Positions 8,657 through 17,090 of a stretch of DNA of 39,686 nt are shown one piece after another. Within the stretch, counting starts at the first letter, position 1; each line of letters starts with the position of its first letter. The translations under genes and the position numbers were made by a program. A model generated the notes under the pieces. That model searched no databases. It saw nothing but the letters and a program-made list of their open reading frames with translations, and was not told the origin of the DNA. Origin of the DNA: Gammaproteobacteria bacterium (GTDB lineage Bacteria; Pseudomonadota; Gammaproteobacteria; Chromatiales; Chromatiaceae); the NCBI GenBank assembly GCA_030066355.1, contig JASJBU010000054.1, positions 1-39,686 of the forward strand, read 5' to 3'.

Positions 8657-9994
8657 CTACAAAATATACTGACTCAGGTCTTCATTCGCAGCCAATTCCG
8701 CGAGGTGGTCGTCCACATAGGCGGCATCGATGGTCAAGGTCACGCCGGCATGTTCGCTGGCCTCGAAGGAGATCGTCTCCAGCAGTCGCTCCATCACCGT
8801 GTGCAGGCGTCGGGCACCAATGTTTTCCGTGGTCTCGTTAACATGCCAGGCGGTCTCGGCAATCCGCTTGATGCCATCCTCGGTGAACTTCAGCTGGACC
8901 TGTTCGGTGGCCAGCAGGGCCTGGTATTGTTCGGTGAGTGAGGCGTTCGGTTCGGTGAGGATGCGGGTGAAGTCTTCCGAAGTGAGGGCCCTGAGTTCGA
9001 CACGAATTGGCAGGCGACCCTGTAGTTCGGGGATCAGGTCCGACGGTTTCGACAGATGGAAGGCGCCGGAGGCGATGAACAGGATGTGGTCGGTCTTCAC
9101 CATGCCCTGCTTGGTCGAGATGGTGCAGCCCTCCACCAGGGGCAGCAGGTCTCGCTGCACACCTTCCCGGGAGACGTCGGCCCCGCTGTGCTCGGCACGG
9201 CTGGTGACCTTGTCCAGCTCGTCGATGAACACGATCCCGTGTTGCTCGACCATTTCCAGGGCGCGCAGCTTCAGGTCTTCCTCGTTGATCCGCTTGGCCG
9301 CCTCTTCGTCACGCAGCACACTGTAGGCATCCTTGATGCGCAGTTTGCGGCGGCGGGTGCGCCCGGAACCCAGATTCTGAAACATGCCTTGCAGCTGGTT
9401 GGTCATCTCTTCCATGCCGGGCGGGGCCATGATCTCCACCCCGAGCGGTGAGGAGCTCACTTCGATCTCGATCTCCTTGTCGTCCAGCTCGCCGTTTCTG
9501 AGCTTTTCACGGAACTTCTTGCGGGTGGCGCTGGATATGCCGCTGGAGGCGGAGTCTTCCTCCCAACTGGTGGGTTTGGGGGCGGGTAGCAGGGTGTCGA
9601 GAATCCGTTCTTCCGCCGCCTGGCTGGCATCCCCGGCGACCTTCTCCATCTCCATCTCACGCACCATCTTGACCGCGGAATCGGCCAAATCGCGGATGAT
9701 GGAGTCCACCTCCCTGCCCACATAGCCCACCTCGGTGAACTTGGTGGCCTCGACCTTCAGGAAGGGGGCGTTGGCCAGTTTGGCCAGACGCCGTGCAATC
9801 TCGGTCTTGCCGACCCCGGTCGGGCCGATCATCAGGATGTTCTTCGGGGTGATCTCGTTGCGGAGCTCCTCGGGGAGCTGGGCGCGCCGCCAGCGATTGC
9901 GCAGGGCGATGGCCACGGCACGTTTGGCGTCACTCTGGCCGATGATGTGTTTGTTGAGTTCCGCGACGATTTGCTGGGGGGTGATTTCCGACAT
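8657..9994 (-). CDS. hslU: ATP-dependent protease ATPase subunit HslU
   Basis: A 445-residue AAA+ ATPase. It begins with the conserved [16 protein letters not shown] segment and has Walker [19 protein letters not shown] (around 57-74) followed by [15 protein letters not shown]. The inserted I-domain spans about 110-235. Walker B is [10 protein letters not shown], followed by the sensor and [14 protein letters not shown] regions. The C-terminal tail LSQYIL is the peptide that docks into HslV. HslU unfolds substrates and feeds them to HslV in the cytoplasm. It follows hslV with eight bases between the genes, one operon. No Rho-independent terminator is obvious after it before DUF971. Confidence 0.98.
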   Translation of the reverse strand: MSEITPQQIVAELNKHIIGQSDAKRAVAIALRNRWRRAQLPEELRNEITPKNILMIGPTGVGKTEIARRLAKLANAPFLKVEATKFTEVGYVGREVDSIIRDLADSAVKMVREMEMEKVAGDASQAAEERILDTLLPAPKPTSWEEDSASSGISSATRKKFREKLRNGELDDKEIEIEVSSSPLGVEIMAPPGMEEMTNQLQGMFQNLGSGRTRRRKLRIKDAYSVLRDEEAAKRINEEDLKLRALEMVEQHGIVFIDELDKVTSRAEHSGADVSREGVQRDLLPLVEGCTISTKQGMVKTDHILFIASGAFHLSKPSDLIPELQGRLPIRVELRALTSEDFTRILTEPNASLTEQYQALLATEQVQLKFTEDGIKRIAETAWHVNETTENIGARRLHTVMERLLETISFEASEHAGVTLTIDAAYVDDHLAELAANEDLSQYIL

Positions 9995-10002
9995 GTTGAC
10001 TG

Positions 10003-10548
10003 TTAATGCTCGCTGTCGAGTTCTTCGAGGACCAGGTTGTGATTGGTGTAGATGCAGATATCAGCGGCGATATTCAGGCCCTTTTCGACAATCGTCCTGG
10101 CGCCCAGTTCTGTATTGTCGAGCAGGGCGCGGGCGGCGGCCTGAGCAAAGGCGCCGCCGGAACCGATCGCCATCAGACTGTGTTCCGGTTCGATCACATC
10201 GCCGGTGCCGGAGATGATCAGCGAGGCCTTGGAATCGGCCACGCAAAGCAGGGCCTCCAAGCGGCGCAGCGCACGGTCGGTGCGCCAGTCCTTGGCCATC
10301 TCCACGGCCGCCCGGGTCAGATGCCCATGGTGTTTTTCCAGCTTGCCCTCGAAACGTTCGAACAGGGTGAAGGCATCTGCCGTAGCACCGGCAAATCCAG
10401 CGATCACACTGCCTTTATGCAGGGTGCGCACCTTACGTGCATTGCCCTTCATTACGGTATTACCGAGGGAGACCTGGCCGTCACCGCCGATCACCACCTT
10501 GCCGTTGCGGCGCACCGAGAGAATGGTCGTGCCTCTGAACTGTTCCAC
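10003..10548 (-). CDS. hslV: ATP-dependent protease peptidase subunit HslV
   Basis: The proteasome beta-like peptidase of HslVU. The frame is open further upstream (ATG at 10626), but that start would add a proline/aromatic-rich extension not found in the family. The GTG at 10548, with GCGGGA upstream, gives [17 protein letters not shown] and a normal 181-residue protein. The catalytic threonine is the first Thr of GTT, so a six-residue propeptide must be removed, as in many beta- and gammaproteobacterial HslVs. The core [21 protein letters not shown] and [18 protein letters not shown] follow. A TACAAT candidate -10 (10579-10584) and an inverted repeat (CCCGAC/GTCGGG, 10585-10598) lie in the leader. 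Confidence 0.96.
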   Translation of the reverse strand: MEQFRGTTILSVRRNGKVVIGGDGQVSLGNTVMKGNARKVRTLHKGSVIAGFAGATADAFTLFERFEGKLEKHHGHLTRAAVEMAKDWRTDRALRRLEALLCVADSKASLIISGTGDVIEPEHSLMAIGSGGAFAQAAARALLDNTELGARTIVEKGLNIAADICIYTNHNLVLEELDSEH

Positions 10549-10604
10549 GAAAGTCCCGCTTGAATACCCAAAGTGTTCATTGTACCCGACTGGTCGGGTT
10601 TGGG

Positions 10605-10622
10605 AAAAACCCACTGGGTGGG
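10605..10622 (-). terminator. Short terminator-like hairpin after the outer-membrane protein gene
   Basis: On the minus strand, CCCAC-CCA-GTGGG is followed by TTTTT, just past the 10631 stop codon. The stem is only five base pairs but all-GC apart from one pair. It would separate this gene from hslV. Confidence 0.5.
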
Positions 10623-10630
10623 CCAATGCA

Positions 10631-11698
10631 CTAAAAATGCAGGCTCAGATAGCCTGAGATGCGAACCAGATTGGCGCTGTCGAGGACCAAGGCATCACCG
10701 GCCAGTCGGATACGCCAGGTGCTCCCTTGCAGGTCGATTTCCCAGACCTCGGTCTCCGGGTAGTAGAGCAGGGCGATCGAGGTGGCACGGTTGGCCGCAA
10801 AGCGTGTGCCCACACCGTTAAAATAGGTCTCGGCAGTGAAGTCGCTGTTATACACCAGCTGGTAACCGGGGCTGATCCGATAATCGACGGTAAGCGAACC
10901 GAAGGGATTGAGTTCCTGGGTGAAGTCCCGGTACTCCTCCAGCCCGCTGAGGCTGGGTAAAAATTTGACGTAGCCGTCTTCGTCGTAAGTCTTGTTGTCC
11001 GAACTGGCCACGGCCATGGTGTGTGGGGCCTGCTCCCAGAAGATTCGGCCCCACAGGTCATTGACCTGAAGGTGCAGGCCGAGCTCCGGTAACGGTCGCC
11101 AGTCCACTGTCAGATCCAGGCTGTAGCCCCAGCCATCCGGCGCCTCTACCTTGCGTTCGAACAGGGGGTCGTCACTGTAGTGGTAGTCGGTGCGGAAGCT
11201 GAAATCGTAGTCGTTGTCCGCAATGGCGGTGGCCTCACCGTTGAGCCGGCCGTCCATGAGTTCCCGGCCGCGAAGATAGGCGAGGCCGATATTGACCTGC
11301 AGCCTGTCGGAGAGATGCAACCAACGGCCCAGGCGCAGTCCATCGGTCTTATAGTGCTTGGCCCGCAGGTCGATGCGATAGCGGCGGCCTATCTCCAGAG
11401 GCAGTTTGTTGACAGAGCGGTAGTAGAGCTCCGCCAGGTCATCACTGAAGCTCAAGTCGTAGTCATAGCGGGTCAACATTCCCAGTTCCCAGTTCGCATA
11501 CCGCGCCCCCACTTCCAGCCATTCGTGGGCAAAGGCCTGGGTGCCGCCCTCGAAGCGGCCGTTGAATTCGTTAAGGAAGGAGTTGATCGAGGTGGGTTCA
11601 GAGTAATTGTAGGTGTTGAGCCTCACATAGGCCTCGCTTGCGAAACACTCCCCACACGCATGCATGACCGATAGGGCAAACAGGAGGTGTTTGAGCAT
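10631..11698 (-). CDS. Predicted outer-membrane beta-barrel protein, function unknown
   Basis: A 355-residue protein with an N-terminal signal peptide (cleavage probably after CFA, about residue 20). It ends in the outer-membrane sorting signature: alternating hydrophobics finishing in phenylalanine (ISGYLSLHF). Many short amphipathic strands are visible, for example [38 protein letters not shown] and [16 protein letters not shown]. No family motif was recognised. It lies directly upstream of hslV on the same strand and divergent from the large lipoprotein gene, but neither neighbour indicates a function. The Gly-poor, Tyr-rich, repeated two-strand texture suggests a 12-16 strand barrel. It could be a porin-like channel or a structural barrel; I cannot decide. 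Confidence 0.75.
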   Translation of the reverse strand: MLKHLLFALSVMHACGECFASEAYVRLNTYNYSEPTSINSFLNEFNGRFEGGTQAFAHEWLEVGARYANWELGMLTRYDYDLSFSDDLAELYYRSVNKLPLEIGRRYRIDLRAKHYKTDGLRLGRWLHLSDRLQVNIGLAYLRGRELMDGRLNGEATAIADNDYDFSFRTDYHYSDDPLFERKVEAPDGWGYSLDLTVDWRPLPELGLHLQVNDLWGRIFWEQAPHTMAVASSDNKTYDEDGYVKFLPSLSGLEEYRDFTQELNPFGSLTVDYRISPGYQLVYNSDFTAETYFNGVGTRFAANRATSIALLYYPETEVWEIDLQGSTWRIRLAGDALVLDSANLVRISGYLSLHF

Positions 11699-11936
11699 GT
11701 AAGGACATCCGTGTGGGAAATGACCTGGTCATTATAGGGATAAAAATCGGCGATAACAGTTATAGATATTTTTGTTTGGTTGACAGCAGCAGGATGAATT
11801 ATCGTGGCGGATGGATCAGGAAAGTCATTTTCAGGGAGCAGGGACGATGATGACATGACTCAGATTGGCCGGTGGCGGGATCGTCCCGTTCCTGGAATTG
11901 GTGTGCCACCGCCAGTCCGATCTAAGGGGAGAGAAT

Positions 11937-14387
11937 ATGGATATGCAAAGGAAGAAAACGATAAATACCCTGGCGGTATTCGCCATCACGGCCACTCTGG
12001 GACTCGCCGGTTGCGGTGGAGGCGGAGGGGGTGATGACGATCCCGCACCCACCTTCGACGGCGACACCTTGGGTACGGTCGCCAAGGGCATCGTCATCGA
12101 TGGCCCGGTGACTGCGGAAGAACTGGACACCAACGGCAACGTGCTCCGCCAGGTGGGTTCTGCTACCACCGATGCAAGCGGTGGCTACAGCCTCGATATC
12201 GCTGATGCCTACGCGGGTGGTGTGATCCGCCTGACCCTCGCTTCCGACGGCACCAGCACTCAAATGATCTGTGACGTTCAGCCAGACTGTGCTGGAGTTG
12301 CGTACGGCGCCGCCATGGCCTTGCCCGCCTCATTCAACATGACCGCTCTGCTCCCGGCGGTGCAGGACGGTGCTTCGGTCAGTGCCCAGATTACGCCGTT
12401 CAGCCACATGGCAGCGAGCAGAGTCGCAAGCGGCGGAGAATATACCTCGGATGCGGTGAAAAACGCCATTTCGGAGATCAATCAGATGGTCGGGGTGGAC
12501 GTTTTGTATACCTCGCCGGTGGATATCACGGATCCGGTGGTCGTCGATACCTCAACCACGGAAGAGCTGGTCTATTCGGCCTTCACGGCCGGTGTCGGTG
12601 CGTTGATGTTTGACGCAGTTGACTTGACGGCGGGTTTGACGGACCTGGCAGATACATTCGCTGACGGCGTCTTTGACAGTACGGACGAGGTAAGCATCGT
12701 CAGTGTTCTCGAAGCCGTGGAGAGTCAGGCCATCGAGTCAGGTATCGATTCCCTGGTACTGGATCAGATATTGGCGACTATTGAAGCCGAGCTGGTGGAC
12801 ACCGACAGCGACGGTATCCCGGACGAATACGATCCCGAGCCGACGGATACGGCAACCCTCACCGCGGTGGAACAGGCCAAGGAACTGGTCAGCGAGGTCA
12901 GAACCCTGGTGAGCAGCATCGAAGAGCCGGCTAGCGATTTCGAGGGGCAGCTCGATCTGACCAGTACGGTGATCAACCACAATACACAGGCACTCCTTGA
13001 GTTGACCAACAATGTGGTTATCGGGGTGTTTGATTACATCGGTACGAATATCGTGGTTGGTACCATCGCCTTGGACACGGAATATACAGTGACGATCTAT
13101 GATCGATACTTCAATGAGATCGGTAACGTAACAGTCGTCCTCACCGACAATAGTGGTTTATCAATGACAATCACGGGCAGCGGTTTGTTGAATGACGTCA
13201 ATCTGGCGCTGACCATCGATAGCAATCTTCCGGCTGCTTCCCTGTTGGATATGACGGCGTTCGATTCGAGCCTCGCCGAGTTTTCGTTCAATGGAACGGT
13301 CAATAATACCGAGACATCGATTGCCTTCAATGCAATGGACGCGGTGTTCACTTTGGCTGGTGATACGACGGTTGACATTGATCCAATCAACCCACTGGAA
13401 TTGACGGTCGATCAAGAGCTTGTGCTCGATGTGAGCTTGAGTGGAGGGATCTTAATCACGGATACGGCATCCAGTGCGAGTTTCTCGGGTACTACGATTA
13501 TCGAGTTCGTTGAATTACAGCCATATACAGATGGTTCAGTCAGTACTAGCTCAATCAGCCTTAGTGAAATCTCTCTGGATGGAGAATTCGCAGACGCCAA
13601 TAACAGCTTTTCAGCAGATCTCGGTCTCATGGTCAATAATGCAGCCACCTTTGATACCATCGCCTATCTGGAAGGCGAGTCAAGGTTGTTGATTGATGAA
13701 GTTGAATCAGGTGATTCACTAGACCTCGTAGCTCAGTTAGGTGTGATTCCGGATGGTTATACGGTAGAGTCGATCAGCTATAGTGCAACCAGACCTTACG
13801 ATATACAGACATGTATTGAAGGCACTTATCTGGGTACGCCAGGTGTAGAATGCTTGCCTGGTGATTTCTTCAACACACACAACTATTTTGAGGCGTTCTA
13901 TCCGGATGCTGTCGATGTCGGTGATTTTGATGTTGAGTATACGGTATCAACGGATACAACCGCATATTCAGGTGTCGTTAGTTTTCTGTTTTTTGAGACC
14001 GCGGAAAATTACCTAGAGGCAACTTTGACAGCTACCTTGGACTTGGTGGTGGATGGTTATCCAGACGCCTCTGCCGTGGTGACGGTGAATCGTACCGACC
14101 TGGATGGTGGGGATGCGATCATAACCCTGACCTCCGATGGTAGCAGCATCACTTTCAATATAGAGAAGCTAGATGGTGATGTCGCCACCGGTGTCGATCC
14201 GGTCGTCGATACCATCACTGTCACCAATCCGGATGGTGTCGTTATGGTGATCACTGCCGCAACGGATACCGATCCTATCTCTGGTGGCCTGACAGTTGAT
14301 GGAACAAACGTGGGTATTATTGAGCAGACCGATCTGGGGCTGGTACTAATACGCTACGAAGACGGCACATTTGAAACCCTGTATTGA
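11937..14387 (+). CDS. Large predicted lipoprotein with a calcium-binding-type Asp motif, function unknown
   Basis: An 816-residue protein from the ATG at 11937, which has a strong AAGGGGA ribosome site; an upstream in-frame start at 11865 would bury the signal peptide. The lipobox LAGC with Cys26 is followed by a six-Gly, Asp-rich linker, as in lipoproteins sent to the outer membrane. Residues ~40-110 resemble a carboxypeptidase-regulatory/SdrD-like beta domain ([19 protein letters not shown], then [11 protein letters not shown]). A thrombospondin type-3-like [17 protein letters not shown] motif around residue 288 should bind calcium. The rest is long, acidic and beta-rich, with repeated Ser/Thr/Asp strands and few Lys or Arg. 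A Cys pair near 635 ([14 protein letters not shown]) may form a disulfide. GC content falls in the second half. No enzyme motif was seen; surface or adhesive function is only a guess. Confidence 0.8.
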   Translation: MDMQRKKTINTLAVFAITATLGLAGCGGGGGGDDDPAPTFDGDTLGTVAKGIVIDGPVTAEELDTNGNVLRQVGSATTDASGGYSLDIADAYAGGVIRLTLASDGTSTQMICDVQPDCAGVAYGAAMALPASFNMTALLPAVQDGASVSAQITPFSHMAASRVASGGEYTSDAVKNAISEINQMVGVDVLYTSPVDITDPVVVDTSTTEELVYSAFTAGVGALMFDAVDLTAGLTDLADTFADGVFDSTDEVSIVSVLEAVESQAIESGIDSLVLDQILATIEAELVDTDSDGIPDEYDPEPTDTATLTAVEQAKELVSEVRTLVSSIEEPASDFEGQLDLTSTVINHNTQALLELTNNVVIGVFDYIGTNIVVGTIALDTEYTVTIYDRYFNEIGNVTVVLTDNSGLSMTITGSGLLNDVNLALTIDSNLPAASLLDMTAFDSSLAEFSFNGTVNNTETSIAFNAMDAVFTLAGDTTVDIDPINPLELTVDQELVLDVSLSGGILITDTASSASFSGTTIIEFVELQPYTDGSVSTSSISLSEISLDGEFADANNSFSADLGLMVNNAATFDTIAYLEGESRLLIDEVESGDSLDLVAQLGVIPDGYTVESISYSATRPYDIQTCIEGTYLGTPGVECLPGDFFNTHNYFEAFYPDAVDVGDFDVEYTVSTDTTAYSGVVSFLFFETAENYLEATLTATLDLVVDGYPDASAVVTVNRTDLDGGDAIITLTSDGSSITFNIEKLDGDVATGVDPVVDTITVTNPDGVVMVITAATDTDPISGGLTVDGTNVGIIEQTDLGLVLIRYEDGTFETLY

Positions 14388-14420
14388 GTGGTCTATAGCG
14401 ATTGAGATCGCCATGTGAGA

Positions 14421-14450
14421 GGAGGCCAGCTGGCCTCCCCTCATTTTTTT
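14421..14450 (+). terminator. Rho-independent terminator of the lipoprotein gene
   Basis: The perfect palindrome GGAGGCCA-GC-TGGCCTCC (14421-14438) is followed after a short spacer by seven T (14444-14450). The T-run lies inside the last codons of the convergent xerC gene, so the two genes end against each other. Confidence 0.85.
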
Positions 14451-15358
14451 GCACGGGGTTTCCGCGCCCGCGGGTGCGCCTTGTCGTAGACCTCTGCCAG
14501 ATGCTGGAAGTCCAGGTGGGTGTATATCTGGGTGGTGCTGATGTTGGTGTGGCCCAGCAGTTCCTGCACCGCGCGCAGGTCGCCGGAGGATTCCAGCAGG
14601 TGGCTGGCGAAAGAGTGGCGCAGCAGGTGGGGGTGGACCTTACGGGGGGCTTGCTGTTGGACGGACCAGTAGTGCAGCCTTTTCTGTACCATACTGCGGC
14701 TGATGCGCCTGCCGCGCACCCCGACGAACAGGGCCAGCTCCGTCGGATCGGCCATCTGTCGGCGCACCTTCAGCCAGTTTTGCAGAGCCTCCCGGGCTTT
14801 GCTGCCGACCGGTACGCGGCGGGTCTTGGCGCCCTTGCCGACGACCTCCAGCATGGCGTCCTGTGGGTCGATGTCAGTCAGGTTGAGACTGATCAATTCC
14901 GCCAGGCGCAGCCCGGATGAGTAGAAGAGCTCCATGATTGCCAGGTCCCGCAGGGCCTCAGGATCGTCATCCCGGATATCGAGCAGTTGACCGATCTGGT
15001 CCACGTCCAGAGTGGTGGGCAGCTTTCGCCTTACTTTGGGTGCGCGCACCCCCTGGGCGGGATTGACAGCCACCTGGTCCTCCTGCAAAAGAAAGTCGTA
15101 CAGGCTGCGCAGGCTGGAAAGCACCCGATGCAGGCTCTTCGGTGTCAGACCTTGCCGGTGGCGATAGGCGATATAACTGCGGACGAGGGGTTGGTGCAGG
15201 TCTTGCCATTGGTCGATACCTTGCTCGGCCAGCCAGGCGGCAAGCTGTCTCAGGTCTCTGGCATAACTCTCCAGGGTGCGCGGTGAGAGCCGCCGCACAT
15301 GGTGCAGATGGTCGATGAAGCGTTCGAGCCAGTGATGCAGGGCGTCGACCTTCGCCAC
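14441..15358 (-). CDS. xerC: Tyrosine recombinase XerC
   Basis: A 305-residue tyrosine recombinase. The N-terminal SAM-like core-binding domain (about 5-95) is followed by the catalytic domain with all expected residues: R151 (SSGLRLAEL), K175 (GKGAKTRR), H244 and R247 (HPHLLRHSF), H270 (ELLGHTNI) and the nucleophile Y279 (IYTHLDF). With XerD it resolves chromosome dimers at dif near the septum. It is downstream of dapF and DUF484, the standard gammaproteobacterial order, which separates it from integrases. The start is GTG at 15358, 12 bases after the DUF484 stop. No dif-like site was noticed in the window. Confidence 0.96.
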   Translation of the reverse strand: MAKVDALHHWLERFIDHLHHVRRLSPRTLESYARDLRQLAAWLAEQGIDQWQDLHQPLVRSYIAYRHRQGLTPKSLHRVLSSLRSLYDFLLQEDQVAVNPAQGVRAPKVRRKLPTTLDVDQIGQLLDIRDDDPEALRDLAIMELFYSSGLRLAELISLNLTDIDPQDAMLEVVGKGAKTRRVPVGSKAREALQNWLKVRRQMADPTELALFVGVRGRRISRSMVQKRLHYWSVQQQAPRKVHPHLLRHSFASHLLESSGDLRAVQELLGHTNISTTQIYTHLDFQHLAEVYDKAHPRARKPRAKK

Positions 15359-15370
15359 AGGCCCGTGCCT

Positions 15371-16069
15371 TCAGATGCCCGGTAGTGAGACGGCCTTGAG
15401 GGTGCGGCTGATGATCTCACCCAGGCGGGTGAGAAACTCCGTGCCATGATGAGGGACGAAGCGCTGGGGGTCTCGGCTGCCGATCGCGAGCAGTCCCAGC
15501 ACCCCTTCACTTTTCAGGGGGATCAGCGCCGCAGAGCTGATCTGGTCTCCCTCGGCGCCGAAGATGAAATCGATCTGTTCACGGGCCAGGGGGCCGCAAA
15601 TCGGCTTGTTGTTATTGAAAAACTCTTCAAAGGTGGAGGTATGATCCGGCAGTTCGGCATCCAGATGATCCTGCAACTGAGAGGATGAGAAGAGCCGTAA
15701 TTCCACTGCGTCGGCCTGAAAGTCGTCATGCAGTTCATCCTCCAGGGCATTGAGGACTTCATCGAAGGTCGCCGCATCGATCAGTTCAAGGGTCAAGCGG
15801 TGCATGCGCTCCTGCAGGGTATCGTTGTTGCGCGCCACTTCCACCAGGTCTTCCATGCTGGCCTGATAGCTTTGGACCTGACCGCGCAGCATCTCCACCT
15901 GTTTTTCGATCAGCGAAACGGCGCTGCCGCTTTCATGTGGGATCTGCATGTCTCGGAGAATGTTCGGGTGTTTGGAGAAGAAGTCTGGATGATCATTCAG
16001 ATAGCGGATCACCTCGGCTTCAAGCTCGTCTGGCTGAGGATTGTCTGATGGGGTCTCTTGTCGATTCAT
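15371..16069 (-). CDS. DUF484 family protein (GAF-like)
   Basis: A 232-residue protein of the DUF484 family. The opening helix contains VIRYLNDHPDFFSKHPNIL, the family's most conserved segment. A coiled-coil region follows (about 45-85), then a GAF-like domain with ISSAALIPLKSEGVLGLLAIGSRDPQRF. The biochemical role is unknown. Its location between dapF and xerC is nearly universal in gammaproteobacteria, and the dapF stop overlaps its start (ATGA), giving translational coupling. Confidence 0.93.
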   Translation of the reverse strand: MNRQETPSDNPQPDELEAEVIRYLNDHPDFFSKHPNILRDMQIPHESGSAVSLIEKQVEMLRGQVQSYQASMEDLVEVARNNDTLQERMHRLTLELIDAATFDEVLNALEDELHDDFQADAVELRLFSSSQLQDHLDAELPDHTSTFEEFFNNNKPICGPLAREQIDFIFGAEGDQISSAALIPLKSEGVLGLLAIGSRDPQRFVPHHGTEFLTRLGEIISRTLKAVSLPGI

Positions 16070-16896
16070 AGCTCGATGGTTCCTTCGAAGACGGTCTCTG
16101 CCGGACCGCTCATCACAACGGGGTTGCCTTCACCCCCCCACTCTACCACAAGTTCTCCGCCGGGGAGTCGGACTTGGACCTGTCGATCGAGGATTCCCAG
16201 CAGCCGGCCGGCCACCACGGCGGCGCAGGCGCCGGTGCCGCAAGCCAGGGTTTCACCGGTGCCCCGCTCGTAGACACGTAACTTGATGTGCTGGGTATCG
16301 AGTCGTTCCATGAAGCCCACATTGACCCGGTTCGGAAAGTCAGGGTGGTTCTCGATCAATGGGCCCAGGCGAGCTACCTCCGTTTGCTCCACTGAATCCA
16401 CTTGCAGAACCGCATGAGGGTTGCCCATAGAGACTGCGCTGATGCTGAGTGTCTCATTGGGCAGTTTTAGCTCATAGGTGGTTGCCCTGTGCGGTGCGTT
16501 CATGGGGATCGACGGTGGATCCAGCAGCGGGAGCCCCATATCGACCTTGACCTGGCCGTCGTCTTCGAGTTGCAGGACGATTCGGCCGGCTGCCGTGCCG
16601 ACTGGGATCTGTCGGTGGTCGGTCAGACCCTTGTCGGTGACGAAGCGGGCAAAACAACGGGCGCCATTGCCGCATTGTTCCACCTCAGAGCCATCGGCAT
16701 TGAAGATGCGGTAGTGAAATTCTGTATCGGCCAGACGCGGTCTTTCGATGAGCAGGATCTGATCGCAGCCGATGCCGAAGCGCCGGTCAGCAATCTGTCG
16801 ATACTGCGCCTGCTGCAAGTCGATCTGTTGTTTGATGGCGTCGAACACCACGAAATCATTGCCGAGACCCTGCATCTTGGTGAAGCTGAAAACCAT
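16066..16896 (-). CDS. dapF: Diaminopimelate epimerase
   Basis: A 276-residue cofactor-independent epimerase. The two catalytic cysteines are present: C75 in EQCGNGARC and C219 in LACGTGACA. The N-terminal TKMQGLGNDFVV is the family start. It converts LL- to meso-diaminopimelate for lysine and peptidoglycan synthesis. It follows lptM by three bases and overlaps DUF484 by four, so the genes form one tight operon. Confidence 0.98.
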   Translation of the reverse strand: MVFSFTKMQGLGNDFVVFDAIKQQIDLQQAQYRQIADRRFGIGCDQILLIERPRLADTEFHYRIFNADGSEVEQCGNGARCFARFVTDKGLTDHRQIPVGTAAGRIVLQLEDDGQVKVDMGLPLLDPPSIPMNAPHRATTYELKLPNETLSISAVSMGNPHAVLQVDSVEQTEVARLGPLIENHPDFPNRVNVGFMERLDTQHIKLRVYERGTGETLACGTGACAAVVAGRLLGILDRQVQVRLPGGELVVEWGGEGNPVVMSGPAETVFEGTIEL

Positions 16897-16899
16897 GGG

Positions 16900-17034
16900 T
16901 TAACGTTCAATCTCTTCTTGCTGTTCCTGCTCGGGTAGATACAGCGGGCCTTTCTGACCACAGGCGAACAGTAGAGGGAGACAACCGATCATGGTAATGA
17001 CCAGCCAGAGAGGAAAACCGGTTCGGTGGTTCAT
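16900..17034 (-). CDS. lptM: LPS translocon maturation chaperone LptM (YifL-like small lipoprotein)
   Basis: A 44-residue ORF. Translation gives a signal segment (GFPLWLVITMIGCLPLLFA) and the lipobox LFAC, directly followed by CGQKGPLYLP. This CGQKGPLYxP after the lipidated Cys25 is the signature of the LptM/YifL family. In E. coli LptM is an outer-membrane lipoprotein that assists oxidative maturation of the LPS translocon LptD. Position, three bases before dapF and downstream of cyaA, is the same as in E. coli. It ends with an acidic Gln/Glu tail. The ATG at 17034 is the only sensible start. Confidence 0.93.
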   Translation of the reverse strand: MNHRTGFPLWLVITMIGCLPLLFACGQKGPLYLPEQEQQEEIER

Positions 17035-17090
17035 GATGGTGAAAGCGTCAATGTCATGCTGGGCCAAGTATACCATCGGTTGCAGAATGT

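Noticed and set aside
14441-15358. Possible integrase of a mobile element
   Set aside because: The tyrosine recombinase is XerC by its position after dapF-DUF484; no attachment repeats or phage genes are nearby.
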